Positions 43,897 through 54,000 of a stretch of DNA of 64,000 bases are shown here, in pieces. Source of the stretch: Chitinophaga sp. Cy-1792 (lineage in GTDB: Bacteria; Bacteroidota; Bacteroidia; Chitinophagales; Chitinophagaceae). The notes under the pieces are model-generated. The model ran no database searches, was not told where the DNA came from, and worked only from the letters and a program-made list of their open reading frames with translations. Position 1 is the first letter of the stretch. Each line of letters starts with the position of its first letter. The DNA is taken from positions 2,728,001 to 2,792,000 of the forward strand of contig NZ_VWWO01000002.1 in the NCBI RefSeq assembly GCF_011752935.1. Direction: 5' to 3'. The translations under genes and the position numbers were made by a program.

Positions 43897-44340
43897 AATG
43901 TGGATTATTTTTCTGGTTATAAATTGGTTGATCAGGGTTTATGTTTCAGTGCAGATTTGCTAAGTCATAGGTGCTTTGTTTATGGTTATCGGGTACAAAT
44001 AACAATTCATTATCGTGGAATTTTTAGGTAGACGTTTGTCTGGACAGATTAATTTACCAGGTGAGCTAATTTCATCGGTTATACTATTTCCCTGCTGATC
44101 AAATTTATCAAAATAAAAATCAAAAAAACAAGGAAATTTTATCACAAACAACTGATTTTCAACAGATGACAACACATGATAATTCACTTAAGGCACATGC
44201 TACGTATAGGCATAAACGTTGAAAAGCATCCGTTTAGCAGGAGAGAAATTTGTTGGTTAACGCTGCATAATACACTTAAAAAACATAATTTTTTCTCGCT
44301 GATAGCCAGCAAAAGCAACGCGTGAATCCCTTGTGAACTT
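43897..44340. other. Long AT-rich region upstream of the GH30 gene
   Basis: About 440 bp, very AT-rich in its middle. A minus-strand TAAATTTG at 44107-44100 fits the TAnnTTTG promoter box and would give a leader of about 200 nt for the GH30 gene, but no clear -33 element accompanies it. I see no credible ORF or RNA gene. Confidence 0.4.
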
Positions 44341-44388
44341 ATAAAAGGAAACGCCGCCTCTGCTATCAGAGGCGGCGTTTCCTTTTAT
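44341..44388 (-). terminator. Strong intrinsic terminator after the DsbD-N protein gene
   Basis: A 22-bp perfect stem (44341-44362 with 44367-44388), loop CTAT, with A-rich left and T-rich right ends. It is 15 bases beyond the stop at 44404, which it terminates on the minus strand. Confidence 0.9.
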
Positions 44389-44403
44389 CATTATTCAATT
44401 ATC

Positions 44404-44859
44404 TTACTTTCCTCCAATGCTGATGGCAAAATCCACTTTTTTGGCGGGCAGGCATTGATGGTCATCACATGCCATGAACTCAACGGTACCTTTCAGTTTT
44501 GTAGAACCGGTACCTTTTACCTTCACCTGCTGCACAAAATCTACCTTATGCTCGTAATATTTTAAATCAGTTTTGTAATTGGTGTCGTACACTTTCTTCA
44601 GGGAGCCTTGCTCCAATACCTTTCCCGCCGGCGTTACAATAGCATTCTTCATCAGGCTGAAAGAGGTAGGAATGGGCCCCTCCCCGCTTTCCTGCGCATA
44701 TATATGCCAGCCTGCATCAATGATGGCCGTCATATGAATTTCATAGGTATTCGCATTTATTTTCTTCGAAGAGAAATTCCAGTTTACAGGATTTTCAATC
44801 TGTGCAACAGCAAAAAAAGGCAGGGCACAGAAAAATAGTACAGATAGCAGCTGTTTCAT
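44404..44859 (-). CDS. Exported DsbD N-terminal-domain-like protein
   Basis: A 151-residue protein with signal peptide MKQLLSVLFFCALPFFAVAQ and one domain like the periplasmic N-terminal (alpha) domain of the thiol:disulfide interchange protein DsbD: IDAGWHIYAQESGEGPIPTS, then VDFVQQVKVKG, ending with a Cys pair C131/C136 in MACDDHQCLPAKKVDF. In DsbD this pair passes electrons to periplasmic partners. Here the membrane and thioredoxin domains are absent, so it is a stand-alone version, common in Bacteroidota, possibly an electron carrier or thiol-binding chaperone. Monocistronic. Confidence 0.87.
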   Translation of the reverse strand: MKQLLSVLFFCALPFFAVAQIENPVNWNFSSKKINANTYEIHMTAIIDAGWHIYAQESGEGPIPTSFSLMKNAIVTPAGKVLEQGSLKKVYDTNYKTDLKYYEHKVDFVQQVKVKGTGSTKLKGTVEFMACDDHQCLPAKKVDFAISIGGK

Positions 44860-44953
44860 ACGTAATGATCGGTTGGTTTATAAATCTGATTCAAGATAGA
44901 ACTTTCCTTCCGATTGGCGCCGCCATTGATACCTGCCTGCACCCGCTCATAAC

Positions 44954-45298
44954 TCAGTTATACTCATGAAAAAACACGGCCGCTATTTCAGAAATCGCCA
45001 CCAGCAGATATAATATCCCTGCATAGTTGCGCATGCCTGCTCTGTATAGCAGGTAAGTTGGAATAAGATAGATCAGGAATTTGAAGACCAGGATATAAGG
45101 CAATTTTAACCGGGTCCTGGAGGTGGGCGCTGCCCATATAGCCCATAACAGGATTATCAGCGCGAATAAGCCCGCAGCCACCAGGTATTTCACCCAGGGA
45201 GATACAATAGTTTTAACAGGTACATACACTACCACTATCAGCATAATAATCTCCAGTGAAAAAGCAAGCAAGCGATTTAATGACTTGATGAGGAACAT
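44954..45298 (-). CDS. YrdB-like (DUF2568) small membrane protein
   Basis: A 114-residue integral membrane protein with four hydrophobic helices: LLAFSLEIIMLIVVVYVPV, YLVAAGLFALIILLWAIWAA, ILVFKFLIYLIPTYLLY and YAGILYLLVAISEIAAVFF. The pattern of an N-terminal NRLLAFSLE segment, then WAIWAAPTSRTRL after the second helix, fits the YrdB/DUF2568 family. No function is known. It stands between the DsbD-N protein and methyltransferase genes, with gaps of 94 and 127 nt, so it is probably transcribed on its own. Confidence 0.72.
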   Translation of the reverse strand: MFLIKSLNRLLAFSLEIIMLIVVVYVPVKTIVSPWVKYLVAAGLFALIILLWAIWAAPTSRTRLKLPYILVFKFLIYLIPTYLLYRAGMRNYAGILYLLVAISEIAAVFFHEYN

Positions 45299-45425
45299 AA
45301 GATAAACAGGATTAGGATTTCAATAGGTACCAAAAATAACAAATCCACCTGATTTTCATTGTTGCTTCCTCCTCCACTCCTGGCAGAAAAACCAGGTAAG
45401 ATTTAAAACTGACAGGCAATTAATA

Positions 45426-46274
45426 TCAGGTAGTTGCTACAAGAAACACCTCCCCACTGGCAGGTACAAAATCGTCTATCCTGTTTTGAAAATACCTATC
45501 TGTCATATCTTTTGTAGAGATAGTCTGAATATCTTTCAGACCTGCTTCTCTGGCGAGTGCTTTAATTTGCTCTTCACTGAAAAAGCTGACGAAGGGAGTG
45601 CCTGCTGCCGCTGCTCCTTTGATGGCTATTTCCTGCATAGGCTGGTCTTCCTTGTCCAGCATATCTATGGGTAAATAAAAGGCGATGGCGATCGTGGAGC
45701 CAGGAGCCAGCAGCTTCATTTTTTGTAGCGTAGCTGCGATAGTTTCCCGGGTAAGATAAATCGTTACACCCACACAGGATACCACCGCACGTTGCTGCAC
45801 ATCAAAACCACTTTTCAACAGCTCCTTCCACCAGGACGACACTTCGAAGTTGACCGGTACAAAATGAAGATTATCCGCAACACCGTAGCCGGTTTCCTTC
45901 AACCTTTTCTTTTTCCATGCCAGCGTATCCGGCTGGTCAATCTCGTAGATGTCAACCTGGGGGCCTAATACTGTATTTCTTTGGGCAAAACTATCCAGGC
46001 CGGCACCTAACAATACGTATTGCCTGACACCTTTTTCTATCTGGGTCTTTGCGATATCTTCAATAAAACGGGAACGTGCTACAACGGAAGCCCTCAGCCT
46101 TTTGGTATATTTCATATCCGGACGCTCCTGCCAGTCATCGTCAGGGGCAACTAACCGCAGTCCGACTTCATCTTCCATTACATAGGGCTTTGCGTCGGCC
46201 TGAAGGTGCAAGGCACGCCATAATGCAGTTCTTACCGCGGTATTATCCGGTTGAATTGGTTTTTCAGATGTCAT
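45426..46274 (-). CDS. Class I SAM-dependent methyltransferase, LCMT/TIGR00027-like
   Basis: A 282-residue cytoplasmic methyltransferase of the leucine carboxyl methyltransferase-like group (PF04072). Visible motifs: TALWRALHLQADAKPYVMEDEVGLRL near the N-terminus, RSRFIEDIAKTQIEKGVRQYVLLGAGLDSFAQR (SAM-binding glycine-rich loop and the acidic strand VDIYEIDQP), and CVGVTIYLTRE in the post-motif region. In actinobacteria and others such enzymes often act on secondary metabolites, but no biosynthetic genes are adjacent, so the substrate is unknown. Monocistronic. Confidence 0.9.
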   Translation of the reverse strand: MTSEKPIQPDNTAVRTALWRALHLQADAKPYVMEDEVGLRLVAPDDDWQERPDMKYTKRLRASVVARSRFIEDIAKTQIEKGVRQYVLLGAGLDSFAQRNTVLGPQVDIYEIDQPDTLAWKKKRLKETGYGVADNLHFVPVNFEVSSWWKELLKSGFDVQQRAVVSCVGVTIYLTRETIAATLQKMKLLAPGSTIAIAFYLPIDMLDKEDQPMQEIAIKGAAAAGTPFVSFFSEEQIKALAREAGLKDIQTISTKDMTDRYFQNRIDDFVPASGEVFLVATT

Positions 46275-46409
46275 ATCCTGCAGCTTAAATAATTACAGAT
46301 AGTGAAGGGTAAACCTGCTTTTTTGCAGCATTTCCCCACTGTAATATATTTAAAACCGGGTAAATTTAAACGCCGCCTGCCTGCAAAATCGTTGTTGTAT
46401 ATTTCCTGA

Positions 46410-46937
46410 CTATCTCGATTCTAATATCACTTTCAGTTTATCCAGACTATGCTGAACATCCTTACCCAGGAAATTATCCATGTTGATAAACAGCAGTGCG
46501 AGGTTCATAGGGTAGTTAAAATGTCCTTTCATGGTCCAGCTGACCCTCGTATGTGAGGCGTCTTCAGCAGTAAGGTCAAATGGTGTTTCCGCTGTGCTTT
46601 TAAATGGCTTCAGAAAGTGCAGCTCCACTGCCACACGTTTATTGTCTTCCAGGCCCTTTAACTCCAGTTCCCCGGAACCAACATCTTTGTTACCGGTATA
46701 GGCAAGTACACAACCTACCTGCCCATCTGTGCCGCTAATGGTTGTTTGCAGACCCGGGTCCTTCAGCAGCCATGCGTTAAACTGCCGGTGGTTCTTCAAA
46801 TACATTAAAAAGCCATATACTTCCGCCACCGGCTTATTGATGATAACCTCTTTCCGGATCACATAATCTTTGGTGGTAAATAGCGGCACCAGCAGCAATA
46901 GCGCCACTATGCCCAATAAAATGTATACCGCAGTCAT
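46410..46937 (-). CDS. Membrane-anchored SRPBCC-family protein
   Basis: A 175-residue protein from ATG 46937: one N-terminal transmembrane helix (MTAVYILLGIVALLLLVPLF), then the SRPBCC/polyketide-cyclase fold (YVIRKEVIINKPVAEVYGFLMYLKNH at the start, ELKGLEDNKRVAVELHFLKPF in the sheet, HTRVSWTMKGHFNYPM and a final helix VQHSLDKLKVILE). Upstream in-frame residues to 47000 lack coding character and are left out. The AraC regulator gene starts upstream on the same strand, 82 nt away, so they are probably co-transcribed; such AraC/SRPBCC pairs are common in Bacteroidota. Confidence 0.85.
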   Translation of the reverse strand: MTAVYILLGIVALLLLVPLFTTKDYVIRKEVIINKPVAEVYGFLMYLKNHRQFNAWLLKDPGLQTTISGTDGQVGCVLAYTGNKDVGSGELELKGLEDNKRVAVELHFLKPFKSTAETPFDLTAEDASHTRVSWTMKGHFNYPMNLALLFINMDNFLGKDVQHSLDKLKVILESR

Positions 46938-47019
46938 TAACTTCTTTTTTATCAATGGAGGTATTTTTATTACAAAGTAACATACTTTGTTTTCAACCAA
47001 ATTGTAAAAAATCAGGGGC

Positions 47020-47808
47020 TTACCAACTATATGGTGTTTTAAAAAATTCTCTTGGCGACTGCCCGGTAAATCCCCGAAATTGTCTTATAAAGTGCGATTG
47101 GTCATAATATTCATATTTATGGGCGAGTTCCGTCAGCGACCTGTTATTGCCCTTGTCTGCTATCAGCGACTTCATACGCGCAATATTTGCAAATTGCTTG
47201 GGGGTAGCACCCACTACCTTTCTGAACCGCTTTTCAAATGTATCGATGCTTAAATCGTAGGCTTGTGCCAGTCCGCCTACGGATATAATACCCGCGTTAA
47301 GATGTATCTGCCTTACAGCCTCCGTAACCAGTTTGTCTGCATCATTATGCAGCAGCCTGGCGGTTAACCACTGTTCTATTATGCCTATCCGTTCCTGGTG
47401 GCTGGTGGCATTGCCTATCTGCTCATACCATCTGCGAATATCTGCACCTGCAAACAAATGCGCTACCGGCTCAAAGTGTTCAAAAAAATCCGGCAGCGAC
47501 TGCCTGAAAATGGCGTAAGCGCCTGCCTCCCGGAACTGTACCAGTATAGTACCTGTACCGGCATCGTAACAGAACTTCCGCGAGGAATTCCTGATACCTG
47601 ACAATACCATACCGGGTATCATCAGCTTCTCTTCTGCTTTGCCTGACATGCTGCCGCTCACGCTTACCTGGCCACAGTATTGTATTGCCAGTACAAATCC
47701 AAAATGCGGCACGACCAACGTATCTGCCATGCCCGCTGTCTCAACGATGGTATACCGCTGAACCACATTCATCAATACAGGGGAAGGCTGAAAAGTCTGA
47801 ACTTGCAT
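47020..47808 (-). CDS. AraC-family transcriptional regulator with DUF6597-like N-terminus
   Basis: A 262-residue regulator. Residues about 1-115 form a cupin-like DUF6597 sensor (FQPSPVLMNVVQRYTIVET ... FGFVLAIQYCGQVSVSG). Residues about 155-258 form the AraC two-HTH DNA-binding domain: ISVGGLAQAYDLSIDTFEKRFRKVVGATPKQFANI, then NRSLTELAHKYEYYDQSHFIRQFRGFTGQSPREFF, the characteristic second helix-turn-helix. The target is unknown; the SRPBCC gene directly downstream is the obvious candidate. Its promoter lies in the 47809-48034 space, which also contains the terminator of the GH18 gene. Confidence 0.92.
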   Translation of the reverse strand: MQVQTFQPSPVLMNVVQRYTIVETAGMADTLVVPHFGFVLAIQYCGQVSVSGSMSGKAEEKLMIPGMVLSGIRNSSRKFCYDAGTGTILVQFREAGAYAIFRQSLPDFFEHFEPVAHLFAGADIRRWYEQIGNATSHQERIGIIEQWLTARLLHNDADKLVTEAVRQIHLNAGIISVGGLAQAYDLSIDTFEKRFRKVVGATPKQFANIARMKSLIADKGNNRSLTELAHKYEYYDQSHFIRQFRGFTGQSPREFFKTPYSW

Positions 47809-47933
47809 ATCAGTTGTTTGATATACTAAAAATAGACATTAACAGCGAAAAAGAATGTCACCCTTCTTACCGGGCACAGGCCTACTATAAAAATGAATGT
47901 GCGGAGATCCATCTTCATAAAATCTGCAAAAAC

Positions 47934-47971
47934 AAAAGATCGCAGAAGGAAATCTCCTCCTGCGATCTTTT
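47934..47971 (-). terminator. Intrinsic terminator after the GH18 gene
   Basis: AAAAGATCGCAG (47934-47945) pairs with CTGCGATCTTTT (47960-47971), with a further inner GGA/TCC helix. On the minus strand TTTTGTTTTTGC follows. It lies 63 bases past the stop at 48035 and separates the GH18 locus from the AraC gene. Confidence 0.85.
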
Positions 47972-48034
47972 ACATGGATATTTCTACTCCCCGCAACACG
48001 GTATCGGTTAAACAGGACGTTAATGAAATTAACG

Positions 48035-49252
48035 TTATTGGATTTTCACAGATGACATTTTACCATTTGCTTTTGGCGACAAAGAAGACAATGCACTATT
48101 GCTGGCAGTGAGTGTCCAGGAAGTGCCTGCGAAATTATCGTTATCATACATGATAACTGTCCAGCCAACAGGGATTTTTACAGAGGAAGCCCAATTATCA
48201 GGTACACCAGCGGTAGCCAGTTGCGCAGTAGTATAGGTACCTTTTGCCAGCGGCAGCGACATCGTACCAGCATACGATGCACTCTGATAAAAATACACCG
48301 AAGCAGGGTTCATCGCCTGTATAGCGGCGTTAGTAGTTACATAATTACGACCCGAATTAGGACCTTCCATATCTATACCATAAGCGAATACGCCGCCCTT
48401 AGTACCCTGCGTTGGCTGCCATGCCGCATAAGCGGGCATCTGGCCTGCCTGGTAACCGGTGCCGTCTTCATAAGATACGCCTACCAGGAACCTGGAAGGA
48501 GTAATATAGGAACTGTAAGTATTAAAGGTACCCTGCAAGCTGGTTACATTCCGCCAGTAGGCCTGCAAAAACACATAACTCACCATATTTTTGATGCCTG
48601 ACATCAACGCATTACCATTCTGATTGGTATCATAAATCAACAGCTTTCCTGTGCCGGATAAAGGCCCCAGGTACTGCGACAAAGCCTGAAAACAGGCTAT
48701 CTGATCCTGCAAGGTGGTACCGGTAGCCGTGCTTTCAATGTCTATATCATATCCGTCGTAGTTGTAAGTATTGATCATTGTCATGATACCACTTACCCAA
48801 CTGGCCAGTCCCGTCGGATTGGTAGACGCACCTGCAAAATAACCGCCGGTGTACACTACTTTAGTGCCCCGTGCATGCAGGTAAGGAACATATACCAGCT
48901 TGAGCGTATCCCAATAAGGATTGGTAGCCGGTGTATAATCGGTAAATACGCTCACGATATCCAGACTGTCTGGCAGATCAGTCATGCGGGTTTTATAATT
49001 AACCGGATCGGTGACATAATCGCCCCAGGTTCTGTAATAACCCATCATCAACTGATGCGGACTGTTCTTATAGGCAATCAGACTATCCAATCCAGCTCCT
49101 GTTAAGGTAAGTGTCCCTCCTGTCATCGATTTATTAACAGTCAATGACTGCGGTTTTTCCTCGCGGAGGTTTTTAGAACAACCGGAGACCATCAGCAATG
49201 CGACAGCTCCCAATGAAAAAAGGCGGGTAAAAATGGAGAATGTTCCTGGCAT
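48035..49252 (-). CDS. GH18 endo-beta-N-acetylglucosaminidase-like lipoprotein with crystallin-like C-terminus
   Basis: A 405-residue glycosidase. Leader ends MVSGC, lipobox Cys at 25. A GH18 TIM barrel with the catalytic DGxDxDxE motif YDGYDIDIES (acid E173) and typical early strand QLMMGYYRTWGDYV; the barrel resembles EndoF/EndoS-type enzymes, which cut between the two GlcNAc of N-glycans, more than chitinases. The C-terminal 45 residues (WTVIMYDNDNFAGTSWTLTA ... MSSVKIQ) look like a beta/gamma-crystallin module. It is the last gene of the sigma/FecR/SusC/SusD locus (137 nt after susD, no terminator between), so the locus probably takes up a GlcNAc-containing glycan. Chitin-type substrates remain possible. 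Confidence 0.9.
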   Translation of the reverse strand: MPGTFSIFTRLFSLGAVALLMVSGCSKNLREEKPQSLTVNKSMTGGTLTLTGAGLDSLIAYKNSPHQLMMGYYRTWGDYVTDPVNYKTRMTDLPDSLDIVSVFTDYTPATNPYWDTLKLVYVPYLHARGTKVVYTGGYFAGASTNPTGLASWVSGIMTMINTYNYDGYDIDIESTATGTTLQDQIACFQALSQYLGPLSGTGKLLIYDTNQNGNALMSGIKNMVSYVFLQAYWRNVTSLQGTFNTYSSYITPSRFLVGVSYEDGTGYQAGQMPAYAAWQPTQGTKGGVFAYGIDMEGPNSGRNYVTTNAAIQAMNPASVYFYQSASYAGTMSLPLAKGTYTTAQLATAGVPDNWASSVKIPVGWTVIMYDNDNFAGTSWTLTASNSALSSLSPKANGKMSSVKIQ

Positions 49253-49389
49253 TTTTTTTTGATTTAATGATTAAGAATGCATCATTTGAAATAAAAAATC
49301 CGGGCATCTGTTTTCAATCACTGTTCTATAGAAAATAACTGTGCTAACGTATTTGCGCTTGTAAATAGATGAAGGGCAGACCCATAACA

Positions 49390-51006
49390 CTATGGTTTCT
49401 TATCCCACCATAACCGGGTACTTCCATTATCCGGACCGCCTAACAGGCCTACCGCCTTTTGCACTTCAAGGGCATTGGTGTTATACTCAGGTAATGGGAA
49501 AGGCAGGCGTCTTACCCTGGTCTGCGTACTAATCACACCGTTACTGTAATTCACTACTATCGGGAATGTTTTAGGATACCCCGTACGTCTTAATTCAGAC
49601 CAGCCTTCTCCACCTTCCGGATAAATAGCAATCCATTTCTGGGTTATAATACGCTCCAGGTTTTTCTCAAAACTATCTCCATCTTCCCACCTGATCGTAA
49701 TGGTACTTAGCTCAGGAGCGCCGGGAGCAACATTATTCTTACTATCTACAGGGTCTGTATAAGGAGCTGCAGTACTGGTGTTATCTGCCAGATAGGTAGC
49801 TACACCAGGAACGTTTTCTTTGGCAAAAGATACCTGTATCCCCTGCTCATACAATGCTTTAGCGGTACCATTCATATTCCAGTTTCTCAAAGCACCTTCC
49901 GCACGCAGGAAATAAACTTCCGCAGCTGTCATCCACTGGATAGGTGTAGATACTGTTACATGCAGACCAGAAAAGTTTTTCCGGTCATCTTTAGCAACAA
50001 TATCAATTCCTGCCCTGATGCCTTTATATACACCCGGGAACTCTGTCGAAGTATTGAAATACGCTGCAATCCTCGGGTCATGGAACCCGGTCAGGAACGA
50101 TTCCATGTTGGCAGACATACGTGTATCTGCCCCATATGTTTCAGAGATAACATATAGTGGGTTCACAATAGTAATACCTCCCTGCGTTTGCAACAGGGCA
50201 TTATCGTTATTATCTGTCAGCAGGCCATGTGCATCTGCTACGGCCTCTTCTGCTTTTTGTCTGGCAAGGTCCGGCAATACATACGACAGGCGCATCGCAG
50301 CTCTCAGCTTGATGGAATTGGCCAGCCGCATCCATTTGATGAAATCACCGCTATAAACCAGGTCGTATTTCTCAATAGGCTTTGCACCCGGATTTGCTTT
50401 GGTATATTTATCCAGGCTCGCGATCGCTTTATCAAGGTCAGTAAAGAAAGAACGGTAGATGGTTTCCTGGCTATCATATGCCACACTAAATCCTCCGCCG
50501 CCATAAGCAGAATAAGGCATAGGACCGTACAGGTCAGTCACCCGCTGCATAGACAGCACCTTGATGATTTGCGCTACGGCAAAAATTTCAGGATTGGAAA
50601 TGCTGTCTCTTCTTTTTATCTCCAGCCATCCACTCAGCACATTATTCAGTTCATTGTTGAAATAGGCGCGTGTCCAGCCATCATTCAACGCGTAGGTAGC
50701 ATTATTCCGGCTACCACCAAAAGGGGTCGGAAATGCCAGGAAACCACTGAAAACGTCGGCACATAAATTTTGTCCTACCTGGTAAACAGAAGCATCGCCT
50801 GTAGTGGCATTGGGGAAAACACTTTTCTCCATTTGGGTAATGAAAATCGCTTTCCCGATGTAATCGTATTGCAACAGCGAATCTGTCGCCTTGGACGGGT
50901 CCCTGTTATAGTCCTCAAAATTTTTGGTGCAGGATACTGACAGCAGCAATAAAGCACCCGCCGCGATCAGGCTTATTCGTTTATACCACGATATATGTTG
51001 ATTCAT
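49390..51006 (-). CDS. SusD-like nutrient-binding outer membrane lipoprotein (SusD-like_2 / RagB type)
   Basis: A 538-residue lipoprotein partnering the SusC encoded upstream (24-nt gap). Leader ends LLLLSVSC, lipobox Cys at about residue 26, then TKNFEDYNRDPSKATDSLLQYDY. The pattern of VYQVGQNLCADVFSGFLAFP, the central KIKVLSMQRVTDLYGPMPYS-like stretch (QIIKVLSMQRVTDLYGPMPY) and C-terminal IITQKWIAIYPEGGEGWSELRRTGYP belong to the SusD/RagB family of PF12771, distinct from the classic SusD group. It likely binds the same glycan that the GH18 enzyme cleaves. Confidence 0.94.
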   Translation of the reverse strand: MNQHISWYKRISLIAAGALLLLSVSCTKNFEDYNRDPSKATDSLLQYDYIGKAIFITQMEKSVFPNATTGDASVYQVGQNLCADVFSGFLAFPTPFGGSRNNATYALNDGWTRAYFNNELNNVLSGWLEIKRRDSISNPEIFAVAQIIKVLSMQRVTDLYGPMPYSAYGGGGFSVAYDSQETIYRSFFTDLDKAIASLDKYTKANPGAKPIEKYDLVYSGDFIKWMRLANSIKLRAAMRLSYVLPDLARQKAEEAVADAHGLLTDNNDNALLQTQGGITIVNPLYVISETYGADTRMSANMESFLTGFHDPRIAAYFNTSTEFPGVYKGIRAGIDIVAKDDRKNFSGLHVTVSTPIQWMTAAEVYFLRAEGALRNWNMNGTAKALYEQGIQVSFAKENVPGVATYLADNTSTAAPYTDPVDSKNNVAPGAPELSTITIRWEDGDSFEKNLERIITQKWIAIYPEGGEGWSELRRTGYPKTFPIVVNYSNGVISTQTRVRRLPFPLPEYNTNALEVQKAVGLLGGPDNGSTRLWWDKKP

Positions 51007-51030
51007 AACTTATCTTTTTTGTTGGAACAT

Positions 51031-54000
51031 TTAGAAAGAAACCTTCAGTTGAAGTCCGAGCTGACGCAGACTGGGCTGCATGAAATAATCGTACCCCTGG
51101 AAATAGGTGCCGGTAGCCATAGATACTTCCGGATCAAAAGGTGCTTTGTTATATAGCATCAGGAGATTTCTTGCGGTTACACCCAGGCTGAGCCCCTGTA
51201 TTTTATCATTAAAATATTTTCCGGAGAAATTATATCCGAGTGAAAGTTCACGTACGCGGATATTGGTAGCGCTGTATACGTATTCTCCCAGAATGTCAGC
51301 TCTCGCGGCTCCCAGGATATCTTTATAATATTTCTGCGCATCAATCATCTGACCATTTACATTCACGCCACCTGCATCTCTTGCTGCAGCTGATTGTTTA
51401 GATACGCCATATCCATCCATCAACGCCTGTGTAGCAGAAACTACCTGTCCGCCGAAACGTCCGTCCACCAATATATTCAGGTAGAAATTATGCAGGGTAA
51501 AGCTGTTGTTGAAACCGATGTTAAAGTCAGGGCTGGACCGGCCTACTTTCACTGCCTTCGTCGTTGTTTGCAATGTACCGTCGGTGCCGGTCACGATGTT
51601 GCCTTTGGCGTCTCTTACGAATGCACGCTGATAAATATCACTGAGGGTTCCGCCTGCTGCAATAAATCCGCCGCCGATAGACAATGAATCCTGGGATTCT
51701 GTTTTACCGGTAAATGGATTCTGGTAATTTTTCATTACCTCTTTAATCTCGTTGCGGTTGAGGGTAAAGGTCAGTGTAGGGTTCCACGATAATGCACCGA
51801 AGTTGCCTACATACCCTACCATCGTTTCAATACCTTTATTATTGATTTTACCGGCATTTACATAATAGGTGCTATAGCCGGAGCCTGGAGGCGGGCTGGC
51901 AGAAAATATCTGGTTGGTGGTATTGGTATTATAGTAGGTGAAGGAGAAATTCAGTTTATTATTCATAAACTTCAGGTCTACTCCCGCATCAAAAGAGGCC
52001 GTTTTTTCCGGCTTCAGGGCAGAAAAAGGTTTTGCTGCGATAGGCGTTACCACACCCGCAGTTACCGGGTACAGGGCATAGGTCAGGTAAGGGCTTGGAG
52101 GATTTCCGACATAGCTCATCGACGCACGGGCCTTGGCATAGGAAATGAAATCGGGCAATTTTACCATATCGCTGATAATACCAGACAATCCTACTGACGG
52201 ATAAAAGGTATGTGATTTCTCTGCAAAAGCCAGCTGGGAAATCCAGTCGTTACGGCCTGTCAGGTCCAGGAACAGGTAATTTTTATATCCTAACTGGGTA
52301 GTCAGAAATACAGCCTGCGTCTGATTACGGCTTCTGGACTCACCACCGCCAATATGCAGCTGATCAATATTTGAAACAGAGAAGAAGTTAGGGACGCCGG
52401 ATGATGCCAATGCACCACCAATGCTGGCACCATTCACCTGGTTATCAGTAATGCTGGTTCCCAGCACTGCATTCAGGGAGAAATTGCCCATCTTCTTATT
52501 CAAAGACAGTAACAGGTCTGCATAGGTTTGCTTACTGGTAGTGGAACCGTGATTATAGCTACCATTGGGACTACCGGTGAACAACTGTAGTGTAGAAGCA
52601 TAGTTCTCTGTAATATCATTGTCGGTGGCGTTATCTACCTTCACCCTTCCGGCAATATTCAGCCAGCTGGTGATATTGTATTTAAGCGCAACACTAGCCA
52701 GCAATCGCTGTCTGTCTACCGTATGCAGCATACGGTAAACGGTCCAGTAGGGATTCTGTGCGGCCAGGCTTAAATCTCCGTAAGGCCAGTATTGGATATT
52801 ATAGTTATGAGAGATATCATAGCGTTCGTAATTTTTGTAATTGTCGAAATTATCTGAACGTGGAAACAGGTACACCGGTACCAGTGGATTTATGTACTGG
52901 CCGCTATGTGGCGGATTACGCAATTCCTGCGTCAGGTACATCGCGCTGATATCCAGTGTCAGCCTATCCTGAATAAGTGCGGTAGAATTACGTACAGAGA
53001 TATTGTACCTGTTAAGTTTGTTGTTTGGAATAATGCCCTTTGAATTCAGGGAAGACAGGGAGAAATACGTCTGGTTTTTCTGCGTACCAGTAGAAACACT
53101 GAGCGCATTGGAGAATTCCGTACCTGTTTTGAAGAAGCTGTTCGGATCATAACCGGAAGGCGTTGACAATGCCGGCCCCCAGCTTTCAAAGGATTTATTA
53201 CCAGTAGAAGAAGTAGTAGAACCATATTTGTTTTGTTCTTCTACTTTAACAAGTGGATTGTAAATAGAAGCACCCGACGAAAAATTCACCCGCAGCTTAC
53301 CTTCTACTCCTTTCTTTGTGTTGATCAGTACGACACCATTAGCAGCCTGGCCACCATACAATGCAGCAGCGGAGGCACCACTTAACACCGAGATACTTTC
53401 TATATCATCCGGGTTGAGGTTGGAAATACCATCACCATAATCGGTGCCACCGAAATTATCTGCTGCCTGTCCGGCGGAGGAGAGTTGCTGTAACGGGATC
53501 CCATCTACCACGTATAAAGCGCCGTTATTACCACTTATAGATTTCAGACCACGCATGATCACACGGGTGGAGCCACCAATACCAGGGGTACTGTTGATGG
53601 TCACACCGGCCACCTTGCCTGTCAGACTGTTTACAAAGCTCGCATTACGTACATCATTGACTTCTTTTCCACCTATGGTCTGCAGATTATAGGTCAATGA
53701 CCGCTCATTTCTTTTGATACCTAATGCCGTAACCACCACGGCATCTATGATCCCTTCCTCCATTTTCAACTGGATGGAGACCTCCGTATTATTGCCAACG
53801 GTTAATTCCCTGCGCTGGTAACCGATAGAGGAAATAATCAGTACATCGCCGGGGGAAGCGTTGATGCTAAACTCACCGTTTGCATTGGTCACCACACCCT
53901 TTCCGGTGTTCTTAATCAGCACGGTGGCACCTGGAACAGGATTGCCGGCGGCATCCTTTACAGTACCCCGAAGGTTACGGTCTGCTTCGGATAGCTCAGT

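Noticed and set aside
43960..44187. A 75-codon open frame on the minus strand upstream of the GH30 gene
   Set aside because: Low-complexity AT-rich sequence, no homology features; more likely leader or promoter DNA.
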